The notes under the pieces: generated by a model
What the model was told of the DNA's origin: nothing
Database searches by the model: none
The model's input: only the letters and a program-made list of their open reading frames with translations
Position numbers and translations under genes: made by a program
NCBI GenBank assembly: GCA_029953675.1
Contig: JAMWBK010000004.1
Span: 1,054,001-1,118,000 of the forward strand
DNA length: 64,000 bases
Direction of reading: 5' to 3'
Origin: Rhodosorus marinus
Lineage: Eukaryota; Rhodophyta; Stylonematophyceae; Stylonematales; Stylonemataceae
In this document: one piece after another, positions 41,082-51,045 of the stretch
Numbering within the stretch: the stretch's first letter is position 1
How the letters are laid out: the number at the start of each line of letters is the position of its first letter

Positions 41082-42958
41082 ATGAGGCACTGTTTGACGA
41101 GCAGCAGTGTGGCTGCTTTAGTGTATATTTTACTAACTGCTACTTACGTTTGTGCTCTTCCTGTAGAGCGAGTGGGGACTAAACCAGCTCTAAGAATCAT
41201 TGACGGGGACGTGGTGACTGATGCCTCGAGGTATCCGTACATGGTTTACATCTCAGAATCCGGATTTGTAAAATGTTCTGGTGTTCTCGTGGGTCCCGAC
41301 ACGATCTTGACCGTCGCTCACTGTGCGGATTTTGGTTCTCTCGATGAGGTCGAAGCGTGTGCTGGGACAGTGGACAAGAACGTCAACCCCGGATTCTGTT
41401 CGCCGGTCCTCACAGTCCACGTACATCCGGGATTCAATCGCGACGAGAACGTAGCATCTGATCTGGCGGTTCTCAGACTATTCGAGCCGATCTATGACGT
41501 TCCAGCCCTGCGAATCAGTTACGATGAGCCAGAATACGGCGGCCAAACCACCTCCATAGGCTTTGGCGTCGACAACAACACTGGCTCGAAGCATCTGGAG
41601 ATTGACGGGAAGCTACGCCGCTACGATTCCCAGTCAATTGTATGGGAAAACTGTCAGTTCCTGCAGGAACTTCCTCGGTTCATACCGGTTCAGGACCCAT
41701 CCACACTGATCTGCTCGTCGTCGATGAACACTGAGCTGAACACCGTCACGTGTTATGGGGACAGCGGCAGTCCGCTGATCATGGAGGGAGAGACGCCCAG
41801 AGATGACCGAGCTATCGGAATCTTAAGCTTTGGAAAGTTTACCGAAGGCCTTGGTAAGTTTACACACTAAACATCGGTCGCGTAAGTCTGTGGCTTACGC
41901 CACCCGTTGTTGGCTCACCAGGATGCGATGGAAGTGGAGAAGATGTGTACGCGAACATGTACCACGAAGCCAATAAAACCTGGCTTCAGAGTTTGATTCC
42001 TGAGATACCTGATACGCTACCACCGACACCATCGCCGCCTCCACCAACGCCGTCGCCAACACCTCCGCCAACATCTCCGCCAACATCTCCGCCAACAACT
42101 CCGCCAACAACCCCGCCAACACCATCCGCGCTTCCTTCGACAGACCCCACGTCAACGGAACCTGCAGAAGAGACACCGACAAGCGTACCAGAGGAGACAG
42201 CGACGAGAGCACCAGAGGAGACGGCGACAAGCGCCCCAGACGAAACCGCGACAAGCACGCCAGAGGCGACGGCGACGTCGACGGCGACGGCGACGGCGGC
42301 TCCGGAGGGAACTCCGACACCCACTGAACCCATCTTCTTCACAGAAACACCCGAGCCGTCTCCGAGTGAGTCACCAGACGTTGTAAACCCACCCCCTATT
42401 GCAGTGGTCGCCGCATGCTTCCCAGGCGCCGCTAGTGTTGAACTTGAGGACGGTTCCAACAAGACGATGAGCGAGCTGAAGGCTGGGGACCGCGTACTGG
42501 TGTCTAACGGAGCATACAGTGATGTCTACGCCTTTGGTCATAAAGACGCCGAGATCGTGACTGAGTTTATCAAGGTGGAAGTAGACAAGGCCACGATTGA
42601 GCTATCGCCAAGTCACTACCTCATTGTAGACGGCGGAGTGAAGCCGGCGCACCTGGTTGTTGAGGGAGATCGCGTACGACTGGGTGACGGCGAGATCGTG
42701 GTGGTGAGGAAACTCACACGGGTCACTAGACAAGGGCTCTACAATCCGCATACTCTGGATGGGACAATTGTTGTAGACGACGTCCTCGCGTCCACCTTCA
42801 CCGAGGCCGTCCATCCGATCCTAGGTAACTTGCTCCTGTTCATACCACGAACGCTATACAGACTCGGAATCGCGGAACCTTTAGGATCGATGCTGTACAA
42901 CGATCCCCCATCTATCGTCAGGAGCGTTGCTGCTACCGCCTCAAAATGGGTACAGTGA
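41082..42958 (+). CDS. Secreted serine protease - linker - Hint domain protein (two exons)
   Basis: Exons 41082-41853 and 41922-42958 join across a 68-bp intron (GTAAGT...CAG), giving 602 residues. Residues 1 to about 26 are a signal peptide. An S1A chymotrypsin-like domain follows: activation site R38/IIDG, His80 in TVAHC, Asp127 in SDLAVLRL, Ser228 in GDSGSP; the splice joins GLG to CDGSGEDVYANMY, the normal trypsin-fold end. Val replaces the specificity Asp189, so trypsin-like cleavage is not expected. A Pro/Thr/Ala/Glu-rich linker spans about 285-415. The rest is a Hedgehog-type Hint domain: Cys423 in CFPGAASV, GDRVLV, LSPSH with His489, YNPHT (531-535), then a hydrophobic tail. Hint domains self-cleave before the Cys. 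The start is the Met at 41082, since the ATG at 41055 adds only nine polar residues. Confidence 0.92.
41854..41921 (+). other. Spliceosomal intron, 68 bp
   Basis: GTAAGT donor, CAG acceptor after a pyrimidine-rich stretch, phase 1. Without splicing the protease frame stops at 41868-41870. Removing it rejoins the conserved protease C-terminus. Confidence 0.92.
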
Positions 42959-43261
42959 AATAGGCTTTTTGATTGTTATTAAAGACTGACTTTGTAGTTG
43001 TGAAGTGTGAAGAGCAAAGACGGACAGCGGCTTCAGGTCACCAACTCACCCTCCTCTACCTCGGCCCCCTTTTTTGGGCGTGGAAGCCAAGAAACTGAAT
43101 GCCCTGCTCAGCTGAGCTAGGAAGTTGTGACCATACGTGGATGTGCGACTTCCGCTACCGTATCCAAATGGATCCAGTGTAGTCGGGTTTTCGCTTGTTG
43201 TTAAAGACTATATCTTCAGTTTACGAACGGTGTACGCAATAGAGACGGACATCGGCTTCAG
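42927..43261. repeat. Diverged duplication of the protease-Hint gene 3' end
   Basis: 42927-43036 (last codons, stop, 3' UTR) recurs at 43152-43261, 225 bp downstream: CCGCTACCGTATCCAAATGG, TGTTAAAGACT and GACGGACATCGGCTTCAG align with indels. The second copy is non-coding. Confidence 0.7.
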
Positions 43262-43322
43262 AGCCATTCGCTTGCGAATTGGCATGTGCATGAAGTAGGC
43301 TTTTCTCATTTTAGATGCATAC

Positions 43323-44560
43323 TCTCATGGCACCCCGGAGCCTCGATTCAGATCCATTCACAGGTGAGTTTGCGAACCCTCGTTGCGTTCGAGATGTTCA
43401 GCAGCTTCTTTGAAGAAATTTTGTGCGGCTTGACCACGTCGTCCAAACCCTTCGACGGCGAAAGATACAAATTGGAAGTCATTGTGATCACCGATGGTAT
43501 CACAATATTTGGCTCGCTTCCATTCTTCAGCGTTGACTGCAGCATAACCGGTTTGACCGACGGCACGAGCGACTTCATGGACTCTTAGCGGGGACTCTAC
43601 GTTGACATCAAGAATGTACTGCTTACGGGTACGATGATGACGAACAGCAATGTCGGGTCGGAGACGACTACTCTAAAAAAAGTTAGGGTTACACTAACTT
43701 GAATCTCATGAAGGTGCGCCCGCCGCAGGTGACGCGCAAGATCAAGAATGCAGTTATGTCTCAAAGCCCAATTCCCAGCTGAAGTTGAACGGTGGAATAA
43801 GCCTGGAATCCTATCCGGAACATTGAGTGTCACACAGACGGTGCATTGAGGGGTAAAAGAAGGCGCACGGAGCAGCAGCCAGCGCCTGCATCAGAAGCAG
43901 ACACTGGCACAAGTACAATCATTAAGAGCAGAATTATCCACGGTATGCTCAAATGCTCTACGATGACTCTCCTGAGAGTAGATTTGTTGTGGAGGACCAG
44001 CGAGCGTAGGATTAAAGGAGATTGCAGAAGCTGACGGAAGAGCTTTAGACCAGAGAGCGAGCGTTCGAATACGAGCAGGAGTGCGGGAGCTGAGTCTGGG
44101 ACTCGTGCAGCGGCTAGCGAGCAAGAGCTACTGTCCCAGGTGATCCGCAGAACTTACAAGATCTTCGAGGAGAAATTCCGCAATGCGATTGGCATCAAGA
44201 CACGCCGTCACCAGGCGTCACAGAGACGCACTGCCAGCGGAATTATATAAAGAGTGCGAAACCAAGCCGCGTGAAAAGCATTCGGTTCAATGCGAACACG
44301 CGTAGCAAGGCCGAGCCACCGCACTTTCCAGGCAGCCGAATTTGGGCTTTCACGATATCCAGCTGCTGTTGGAGCATAGGTGGACTTCCACCCAACTTCC
44401 AACTTGTGCAAGGTGATCACGTCCACTTCAGCATCAATAACTTCGCCAAAAGGCAGAGCGAAGCACCTGAGATGATAATCCAGTCGGGGACCAGCACAGT
44501 AGCGAAAGAGTGCAGCGCAGCTTCAACTGCAACTCGGCTTCGGGGAATTTCTATGTGATG
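43323..44560 (-). mobile_element. Degraded family C-like element (divergent subtype)
   Basis: Minus-strand pieces: WLGLATRVRIEPNAFHAAWFRTLY (thumb region, parallel to C LGFATRKRVQPIAFYSSW), HRSTSAGNWALRHNCILDLARHLRR and, in a second frame, FGRRGQAAQNFFKEAAEHLER (the C IETFGRTGQMAQEFLRD region). A stop codon or frameshift occurs every 100 bp or so. Closest relatives here are at 47133-47490 and 51046-51670. Confidence 0.78.
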
Positions 44561-44737
44561 ACTTTTGCAAGTTCAGTATACGTAAATAATCAGCTAATGT
44601 AGGATTTTGATGTGACCTGTTGTCTGTAATTATGTTTTTTAGCTAGCCTTGCTTGATCATCTTTTGAGTCGGACTATCTTAAATTAGGATAGTAGAGCAA
44701 GATTAACTTTTGATTTATTTCTTTGTTATACTGAATG

Positions 44738-44850
44738 AATTGGTTTAATCGGAGTCTGAATGAAAAAAGAACCCAGAGGGGAAAAAAAAAGACTAAGCGC
44801 GGCGAAGATTGCGCGCCTCCAACATGATAGCGGCGTACATACGCCACAGT
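44738..44850 (-). mobile_element. Family A 3' end, truncated
   Basis: GAATTGGTTTAATCGGAG, A-runs, GACTAAGCGCGGCGAAGAT and CGCGCCTCCAACAT are the reverse complement of the A terminus. Only about 20 codons and the UTR remain. It lies 100 bp past the stop of the EGF-C2 gene. Confidence 0.85.
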
Positions 44851-44949
44851 GTAATACTTGAGAATATTAAGAATTTACGGCCTATCTGAGAGGTGCCGTG
44901 TCAGACTGGGTCTCGGACGGGGGCGGGGGAACGCCGCGCGGGGTCGATT

Positions 44950-45633
44950 TCAAAGGGCAGTGTACGTGTACTCGATGTTCTGCCTAGCAGTGGAGCAGGG
45001 GAAATCCTTGGTGCAGACAGAGTACCTACGAATAGTCTGGAGCTCCGTGGGGCCTCGTGCAAGGTCGTTGAGTTCGATGACGGTTTCGCCTATGAGCTCG
45101 TCCCTTGTGTATCTGTCCGAGTCCTTAAGCGAGATGCGAATCTCGGTGTAAAAGTCATAGCCGAAATCTAATGTAGTCTTCAGATCCTTACCCTCCAACA
45201 TGTTCTCAAAGACACCCGTCTTCGATTTGACGGTTTCCCCGTAGTAAGTCTTCGCCTCAACCTCGACGAAGTAGTCAGAAAAGTCCGAATCGTTGAAGAC
45301 ACTCCCCCATGCTGAGTCGTCCTTATCAGGAACTACACCAATAAACTCTCTAACGGAGACCCTCAGCTTCCCGTAAGGCCTCGTGCACTGTTTCAGCGAC
45401 CATCCCCTCTTGCAGGAGCACTTGTATCCTGTCGAGTAGTCCCGGCATGTCGATCCATTCCTACAAAGATCCGAGCTACACATCGGCACAGGCGGCTTCG
45501 GGTCTGAACCTCCCGGTCCCGAGCCGGGGTTGAACGGTGGATCGATACTTCCTCCAAGTCGAATTGCACTGGCGGAGCTGGCGAGAACCGCCAGTACGAG
45601 CCCCACAACACAAACTTGAGTGTACTTGGCCAT
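44950..45633 (-). CDS. Secreted EGF-like / C2-like protein
   Basis: 227 residues. A signal peptide (about 1-23) is followed by LGGSIDPPFNPG, a Gly/Pro linker, one EGF-like module with six Cys (CSSDLCRNGSTC...YKCSCKRGWSLKQC, 52-83) and a C2-like beta-sandwich (about 88-225). The C2 hallmark is IRISLKDSDRYTRDELIGETVIEL, with acidic loop residues better kept than in the protein at 1480. Probably an extracellular adhesion or membrane-binding protein. The LGG...IDPP leader is shared with the gene at 1480-2013. Single intact exon; TATA-like box at 45748. Confidence 0.87.
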   Translation of the reverse strand: MAKYTQVCVVGLVLAVLASSASAIRLGGSIDPPFNPGSGPGGSDPKPPVPMCSSDLCRNGSTCRDYSTGYKCSCKRGWSLKQCTRPYGKLRVSVREFIGVVPDKDDSAWGSVFNDSDFSDYFVEVEAKTYYGETVKSKTGVFENMLEGKDLKTTLDFGYDFYTEIRISLKDSDRYTRDELIGETVIELNDLARGPTELQTIRRYSVCTKDFPCSTARQNIEYTYTAL

Positions 45634-45747
45634 CTCCTGCTTCTTTCAGTTCTTCTTCTTCTATCGTCGTGTTCTCACAGTAACGATCTGTTTTGATGTA
45701 TGGCACTTCAACTAGCCAGTGTCTGAGGTGGACCCCAACACTCCGCT

Positions 45748-45754
45748 CTTATAG
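45748..45754 (-). promoter_or_regulatory. TATA-like box
   Basis: CTATAAG on the minus strand, about 115 bp upstream of the ATG at 45633. Confidence 0.55.
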
Positions 45755-46470
45755 TCGAAGACTCGAGGCGTTAGAACTTTAGCGTGCACGTGTCGTTCAT
45801 TGAAACGTATGGAGCCTTTTGCGATACTCTGCAAGCTGGCCCTTTCATGGGCACGCAAGATGATTGATGGTGTCGCCCCTAGTGAATGTCACTATTTTCC
45901 TATCATCCTAGTTCCACACCCAGTCTCCGCGGCGTTTTTCGCGATGATCGCTAGCCCTCGCATAGGGGCGTGCCATCGAAGTGAAGCTAAATGCTGCAGA
46001 ACGTAATCCGCTTGCAAGTACCTGAATCTGAGCTCTGTAATTTGCGTTCAGTGAATTCTCAAGTCCCGAGCGATTGGGAATCCCAAGGACTCGTCCCTGA
46101 CTCAAAGTTTATTGAACGGACGAAAACGAATTGCCCACAGCTGTCGAGCTTGATGTCAGGATCAAGAGATGCGCTTGAATGTGCTTTCCCCATATTCACG
46201 TAGAGCGGGCTCCCTTGTGCACCTCTTTAGCTACGCATTCACACCCAAGGCACTACTGCACGCACCCCTTCCCCCGCTCGCTCCAAACTCAAACCCCTCA
46301 TAATGGGACCATCAAACAACATTCAAGAGGGGCTGCACTATATAGCCGCATCGCCTGAGCACGACCTCTCTCGCGAGAAGGCTCACAATTAAGAGAACCG
46401 CCCGTCGGGAGGGCTGACACTGGAATCAATCTCCTCAAATTAACCTTGATTGAATAAGACTAAATAATAA
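45755..46470. other. Intergenic, no gene recognised
   Basis: No coding or repeat pattern that I can support upstream of the EGF-C2 gene. Confidence 0.4.
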
Positions 46471-46556
46471 GATTAATAATATTATTTTTATTAAATCCCT
46501 GTCCAATTCAATCCACGTGGCTCGGACGAGGGATTTTAATAACAATATTATTATTG
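46471..46556. repeat. AT-rich imperfect inverted repeat
   Basis: ATTAATAATATTA...TTAAATCCCT (46471-46500) is mirrored by AGGGATTTTAATAACAATATTA (46529-46556) around a GC-richer 28-nt core. It could be a small foldback element. Confidence 0.6.
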
Positions 46557-46666
46557 TAAATATTTAGTACTCCGTGGTTTGTTCTATTTGTACTAGTAGT
46601 TTTTCAACCTGAAGATCTACGCAGAGTTCAAAAGGGAACTGTGACCGTTTATTCCAACTACTTAGC

Positions 46667-46851
46667 GTGAATCAATCTGTTCAATGGGGCGCTGAAAGGA
46701 AGAAAACGCGAGGGGAAGAAAGCGACTAAGCACGGCGAAGATCGCCCCCCTCCAACATCAAAGCAGCGTTCATACGCTACACAAGAAACTTAAACGGTTA
46801 AGCGACGAGGACAGACGGTCAGGGCGTTCGCGGAACAATTCCCGAAACTAC
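46667..46851 (-). mobile_element. Family A-like 3' end, old copy
   Basis: Reverse complement of the A terminus with many changes: GTTCAATGGGGCGCTGAAAG, GACTAAGCACGGCGAAGAT, CAGACGGTCAGGGCGTTCGC and GGAACAATTCCCGAA. Confidence 0.8.
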
Positions 46852-46871
46852 TGAATGTAGCGCTAGGGATA

Positions 46872-47127
46872 CGCAAGAAAAGTTCGATAGGCTAGGCTAA
46901 GGAGACCCCAGAGCGGGTAAGAAGGCTGAATTCTATGGGAAACAGTGTCCGAACACTTTCATCATTAAGCATGGCATGGCGCCAAGCGAGCCATGCCAAC
47001 GTAAGAAAAGTACGATAGGCTAGGCTAAGGAGACCCCAGAGCGGGTAAGAAGACTGAATTCTATGGGAAACAGTGTCCGAACACTTTCATGATTAAGCAT
47101 GGCATGGCGCCAAGCGAGCCGTACCAC
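46872..47127. repeat. 128-bp tandem duplication
   Basis: Two near-identical 128-bp units (CG.AAGAAAAGT.CGATAGGC ... GGCGCCAAGCGAGCC), starting at 46872 and 47000. Only a handful of differences, so it is recent. No coding content. Confidence 0.93.
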
Positions 47128-47132
47128 GCCAG

Positions 47133-47490
47133 AGTTCTCGATTCAGACACACGTGCACGAGAGTTTGCGCGTCCGCCTTGCGTTCGAGATGTTGAGTAGC
47201 CTCTTTTAGGAAATCTCGTGCGGCTTGACCACGTCGTCCAAACCCTTTGACGGCGAAAGGTACAAATTAAAAGTCATTGTGATCACCGATGGTATCACTA
47301 TATTTGGCTCTTTTCCGTGCTTCAGCATTGACTGCATGCATAGCCGGTTTGACCAACGGCACGAGCGACTAGATGGACTCCTAGCGGGGATTCTACGTTG
47401 ACATCAAGAATATACTCATTACGGGTACGATGATGACGAACAGCAATGTCGGGTCGGAGACGGCTACCCTCAAAAAGGTTGGGGTTACCG
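47133..47490 (-). mobile_element. Family C-like fragment (divergent subtype)
   Basis: Minus strand encodes FGRRGQAARDFLKEATQHLERKA in one frame, and its DNA matches 43330-43680 closely (CACGTCGTCCAAACCC, ATCACCGATGGTATCAC). Truncated at both ends. Confidence 0.8.
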
Positions 47491-48101
47491 TGAACGCTTT
47501 ACTAAAGGACTCTCTATTGGAGCCCGTAAGGAGGAATTAAAGAGTCTATCTATGCGTTAAAAAAACCCTCATGGGTTATGTGGCTAGGTTCTACTACAGG
47601 GATGATCTCATAGTTCCCTTCGTCAATTCGGGGCGCCTGCGGGCAAGTGGTGCATTCCCTTTCCATAAGGATCGGTCAGAATCGCGCGTGCGTTGCTGAA
47701 TTGTGTCGATGGGTGTTGCAAGTTCAGGGTCACCTCTTTCAAGAATTCATCAGCTTGCTTACCCATCCTACCGAACGTCTCCACGCAGGAGGGCACGAAA
47801 ATGTCGTCATTGTGAGCTCCGATCGCATCCCGGTACTTGGACTCTTTAAACTTCTCGGCCTTCTGCCCCTGTTTCCCAGGACGCATCGTGTAGGTAGGTC
47901 TTTCGCATCGGCGAGTCTTTGACGTCGATCACGTACAGCTTCCCTGTCCGAGGATGGCGTGCTAAAATATCCGGTCGAAGGTGGCTGCCTGGGTAGTGTC
48001 CGCTCGGTTCCAGCGTCACCTCCAGTCTCCATTGTCTCACTTGTGTAGCAAGAGCGTCCCGGACAATATTGTGTCGCAGGGCCCAGCTCCCTGTAGAACT
48101 G

Positions 48102-48159
48102 GTGCAGTGGTACCGGCTTTGAACGGCTACAGAGTCATTCAAGGCCGGTACCACTGCAC
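48102..48159. repeat. 22-bp hairpin inside the Cys/His cluster of a C copy
   Basis: Arms 48102-48123 and 48138-48159 (GTGCAGTGGTACCGG...) are reverse complements with one mismatch and a 14-nt loop. The expected second half of the C Cys/His cluster is disrupted here. Confidence 0.92.
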
Positions 48160-50760
48160 ACATAGTACATGTACTAAGTGTTCGTACTCGCGCAACCGGC
48201 AATCCCAGCAGTTGTCTCAGGCTTAGGTTCACTTCGTCTGTGTTCAGACGGCGCGGGTGTCTCGAGGAGAAGTCTCGCAGCCAGGCGCTCCCTCCTGATC
48301 CGGTGCAGGAACTGAAACGCGCACGCACCGTCTCACTCATCCCCGGGTTCTCCACCGATTCTTCAAACGCCGTCTGTGCCTCCAGTTCGATAGGAGTTTT
48401 TGGATGGAACCGATCATGGGCTTTTCGGCGGGATTTTGCGGATTCCCGTCTTCTTCCCCTGTGGCAAAGCGATTTCCAGTCCATATTGCAGAGGACTGGT
48501 GCCTGAGTTCTTCGTGCAAGGCTGCGTTTCGACTGCAGGCTTGCTTCAAGGATGAGTTCGCTTAGTTTTTGAGTCGAATGCGTCAGTGGTCGAGGACCAC
48601 GGTCTTCGTCTAAGTTCGTTGTCGTACACGAATGGCGTAGCTCGTCTAGGTTCTAGAATCCGTCCAGTTGTGCTCGAGAGTCTGTCGCCCACTGCTGAAA
48701 AAGGCAAGGGGTTGTATCCTTCCGCGCATTGTCAGACGTACTCCACCCGAGCGGCAGGGGAGTTGGATCTGCGCTTGAACCGCGTCTTTTTCGGCTTCAG
48801 AGAGTCCTTGTCCTTCTAGAAGCGAGCTGTAAAGTTTGTTGAGCTCTATCAGTGATATGCGATCTGCTTCTAGTGCTAGAGTTGCACCGTATGGCAGTGC
48901 CAAGCTGCGGAGAAAGTAGTACCAGGTGAGCTGCCGCAATGTGCATGGCGTGTTCGCATTCACCGCTGACCGAAATGCCGAGTTGTTCCGGGAGGAGAAA
49001 GTCGCGAAGGGGCTGGGCGACTGCGCGAAGTGTCCACGGGGTCACAGCCATCCTCAGCACCTCAGGAATCCCGAGCGGGCGGAGGCGAAGTGGCTCTCCT
49101 TGTGAGGTGGCGGCAGGGGTCCTCTAGTCTTTGGCAAGCTGTCGGTTACTGCGCATGGCATCTAGAAAGACGTCCGGAAAGCTCTCTGGAGTGGTAGCGA
49201 GCTGGCGGAGAATGCGGAGGAGCACCGGTTGGGTTGTCATGGCCAGGTATCGCAGGTGCTCAGCTTTAAGGCCACTCGGTGCGGGGGCAGTGGCGTACTG
49301 TAATTGTTCGACCGTTGACAGTAGGCTCTCGTCAGAGGCCAGAGTAGGTCCCAAACGTGTCTGTCTGGGCGAGACAGTATTGCCTGTAGGGCGTCCTCGA
49401 GCTCAGACGAGAGAGTTGTGGCCTAGTACTCCGGGAAGACCGCTGTCAGAGCTCGCCAGGTGCGGAGGTTTTCGGCGCGATATCAGTGGCCAGCAGGAGT
49501 TGACTAGATTGCGAGAGGCGTTGAGCTTTGGCGAGTTGAATCGCTCGTTTGTGTCCATGGCGCGCGGGAGTCGGCGGAGATATGGTATTGTCGCCGTCGC
49601 GGGTTCCGCGGTGGTTGGTGGCGTGCTCCCACACTTTGTCGAACCTTCCGTTCATGATTTCGGTCATCTGCGCAAAAGGGGCCAGATCTTCAGTGCGTCC
49701 CAGTGCAAGGCTTGGGAGAGACGAAGATGAACAGTCTTGACAAGTCCGGAGCCGAGGGGTCGAGAGCGAGGTCCAGGTCCAGGGCGGTGGCCATGAGGCG
49801 GTTCCAACGAGTTTTTAGGTTGTCCGGAACGAACTGGCGGGTACGCCTCGGTGCTTGAGTGAGCAGCCACCAGCGGGCCCCGTTGTCAGTCATATTGGCA
49901 GTAAAGGCGTGCAGAGATGAGAGGCAAGCCGTCGAGTCAGTCTCCAGAACCGATGAAGTAGAATTGGTAGATCGTTTGCGGCGAGCACGAGCCGAGCGCA
50001 GGGAAGCAGGTGGACTCGGAGTATATTCGTCGGACGAGCTGCTCATTGTTGGATATTCAAAGAGGGGGCGGTCGGGAGGTCCTCATCAGCTGGCTTCTGG
50101 CGCTTGGTGGGTTGTGCCATATTCCTCTGGTCTTGGGCCGTCGAAATGCCCTGCATCGCTCCTCAGGGGTCACTGGTTGACCGCTAGCGATGGAGGGGTC
50201 AGGCTCAGAGGCTAGTCGACCACCGGCTGTCGCGACAGGCGTGCCAGGCGTGTTGTCCTTCCGAGCATCTGGGACTTGGGCCCCCAAGGCGTTGTCTCGG
50301 CAAGGGGTTCCGCACTCTCCCTCCCCAGGGCCCAGCTGTGGGCTTGCGTCAGGGGTAGGTCGTGGTTGTGTGAGCTCAGGGTCCTGGAAGGGGACCGGGA
50401 TACAGGAACCTGGTGTGCTCTGAGCGTGCGAGTGTAGACTGGCCAGGGTGCGATCCAGCTCAGCTCGGACGTGGCTGAGGAGTTTCTCCCGGGTGTTGGG
50501 AGGGAGTCCCCTGCGGCTTTGCGCGATCCGTTGGATGCGTCGGTATCGTAGCCGGTTGTGGATCAATGTTACGCGTGGATAGTCCTCGAGTCGACGTCGA
50601 AGCTTCTCTCTCATGCGCAAGTAGTCCATAGAGGTCGCAGAGAGCTTAACCACCTGGATTCGTTAGCCAGAAGAGAGGTTGCCGCGAGTAGGTTGGAATG
50701 TTCCGGCATTCACAGAGTCCCGGACCAGTTTCAGGGTGGACCGTTGTGCGATAATGTGCA

Positions 50761-50884
50761 CATGGTGGTCAAAACAGTCCAGCTGGAGCAAGGGGTTCTT
50801 CTGGAGTCCAGCAAGGCGTTCGATATCCCACGCGTGAGTGGCTTTGCTTCTGCTTGCGTCTCGACGTCTCGCGTTGAGGAGCAC
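50761..50884 (+). repeat. Inverted repeat arm in the C N-terminal region
   Basis: Reverse complement of 51336-51458 with about 10-15% differences by eye. This arm is in its normal place in the element at 47623-51025. Confidence 0.85.
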
Positions 50885-51045
50885 GGAGGCGATGTCGGCC
50901 TTGCTCAGGTATTCCGTTCCTTGAATACTCTCAAAAACTGAGCAATTGGCGGCAGCAGATGTTCGGTTCGAGCGGACACGTGTCGTCCAATTCATTGGTC
51001 GGTGGGGTTCTCCGTGCGTGCTCATTGGCGGTGGCTACCCGAATC

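Larger units (their letters stand above)
47623..51025 (-). mobile_element. Family C retrotransposon with N-terminal region, RT core deleted
   Basis: Minus-strand order: an N-terminal protein (SVFESIQGTEYLSKADIA, WDIERLAGLQ, FDHHVHIIAQ) at 51025-50660; a basic region (MREKLRRRLEDYPRVTLIHNRLRYR) in 50653-50057; a Ser/Thr/Arg-rich part at 50046-49690; pre-RT (YATAPAPSGLKAEHLRYLA) at 49354-49124; the RT start (RPLGIPEVLRMAV...GISVSGECEHAMH) near 49100-48950, which jumps straight to the thumb (LALPYGATLALEA, LPCRSGGVRLTMRGR), losing motifs A-D; and the RLE-like end (LRPDILARHPRTGKLYVIDVKDSP) at 48484-47623. Numerous breaks. It gives the best view of the family C N-terminus. Confidence 0.85.

Noticed and set aside
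41986-42462. 158-codon minus-strand frame opposite the protease linker
   Set aside because: Antisense shadow of the Pro/Thr-rich low-complexity linker (Gly/Val repeats on the other strand).
47647-50423. Long plus-strand frames at 47647-47922, 49131-49730 and 50190-50423
   Set aside because: Antisense shadows of the minus-strand family C coding remnants, which have clear homologues elsewhere in the window.
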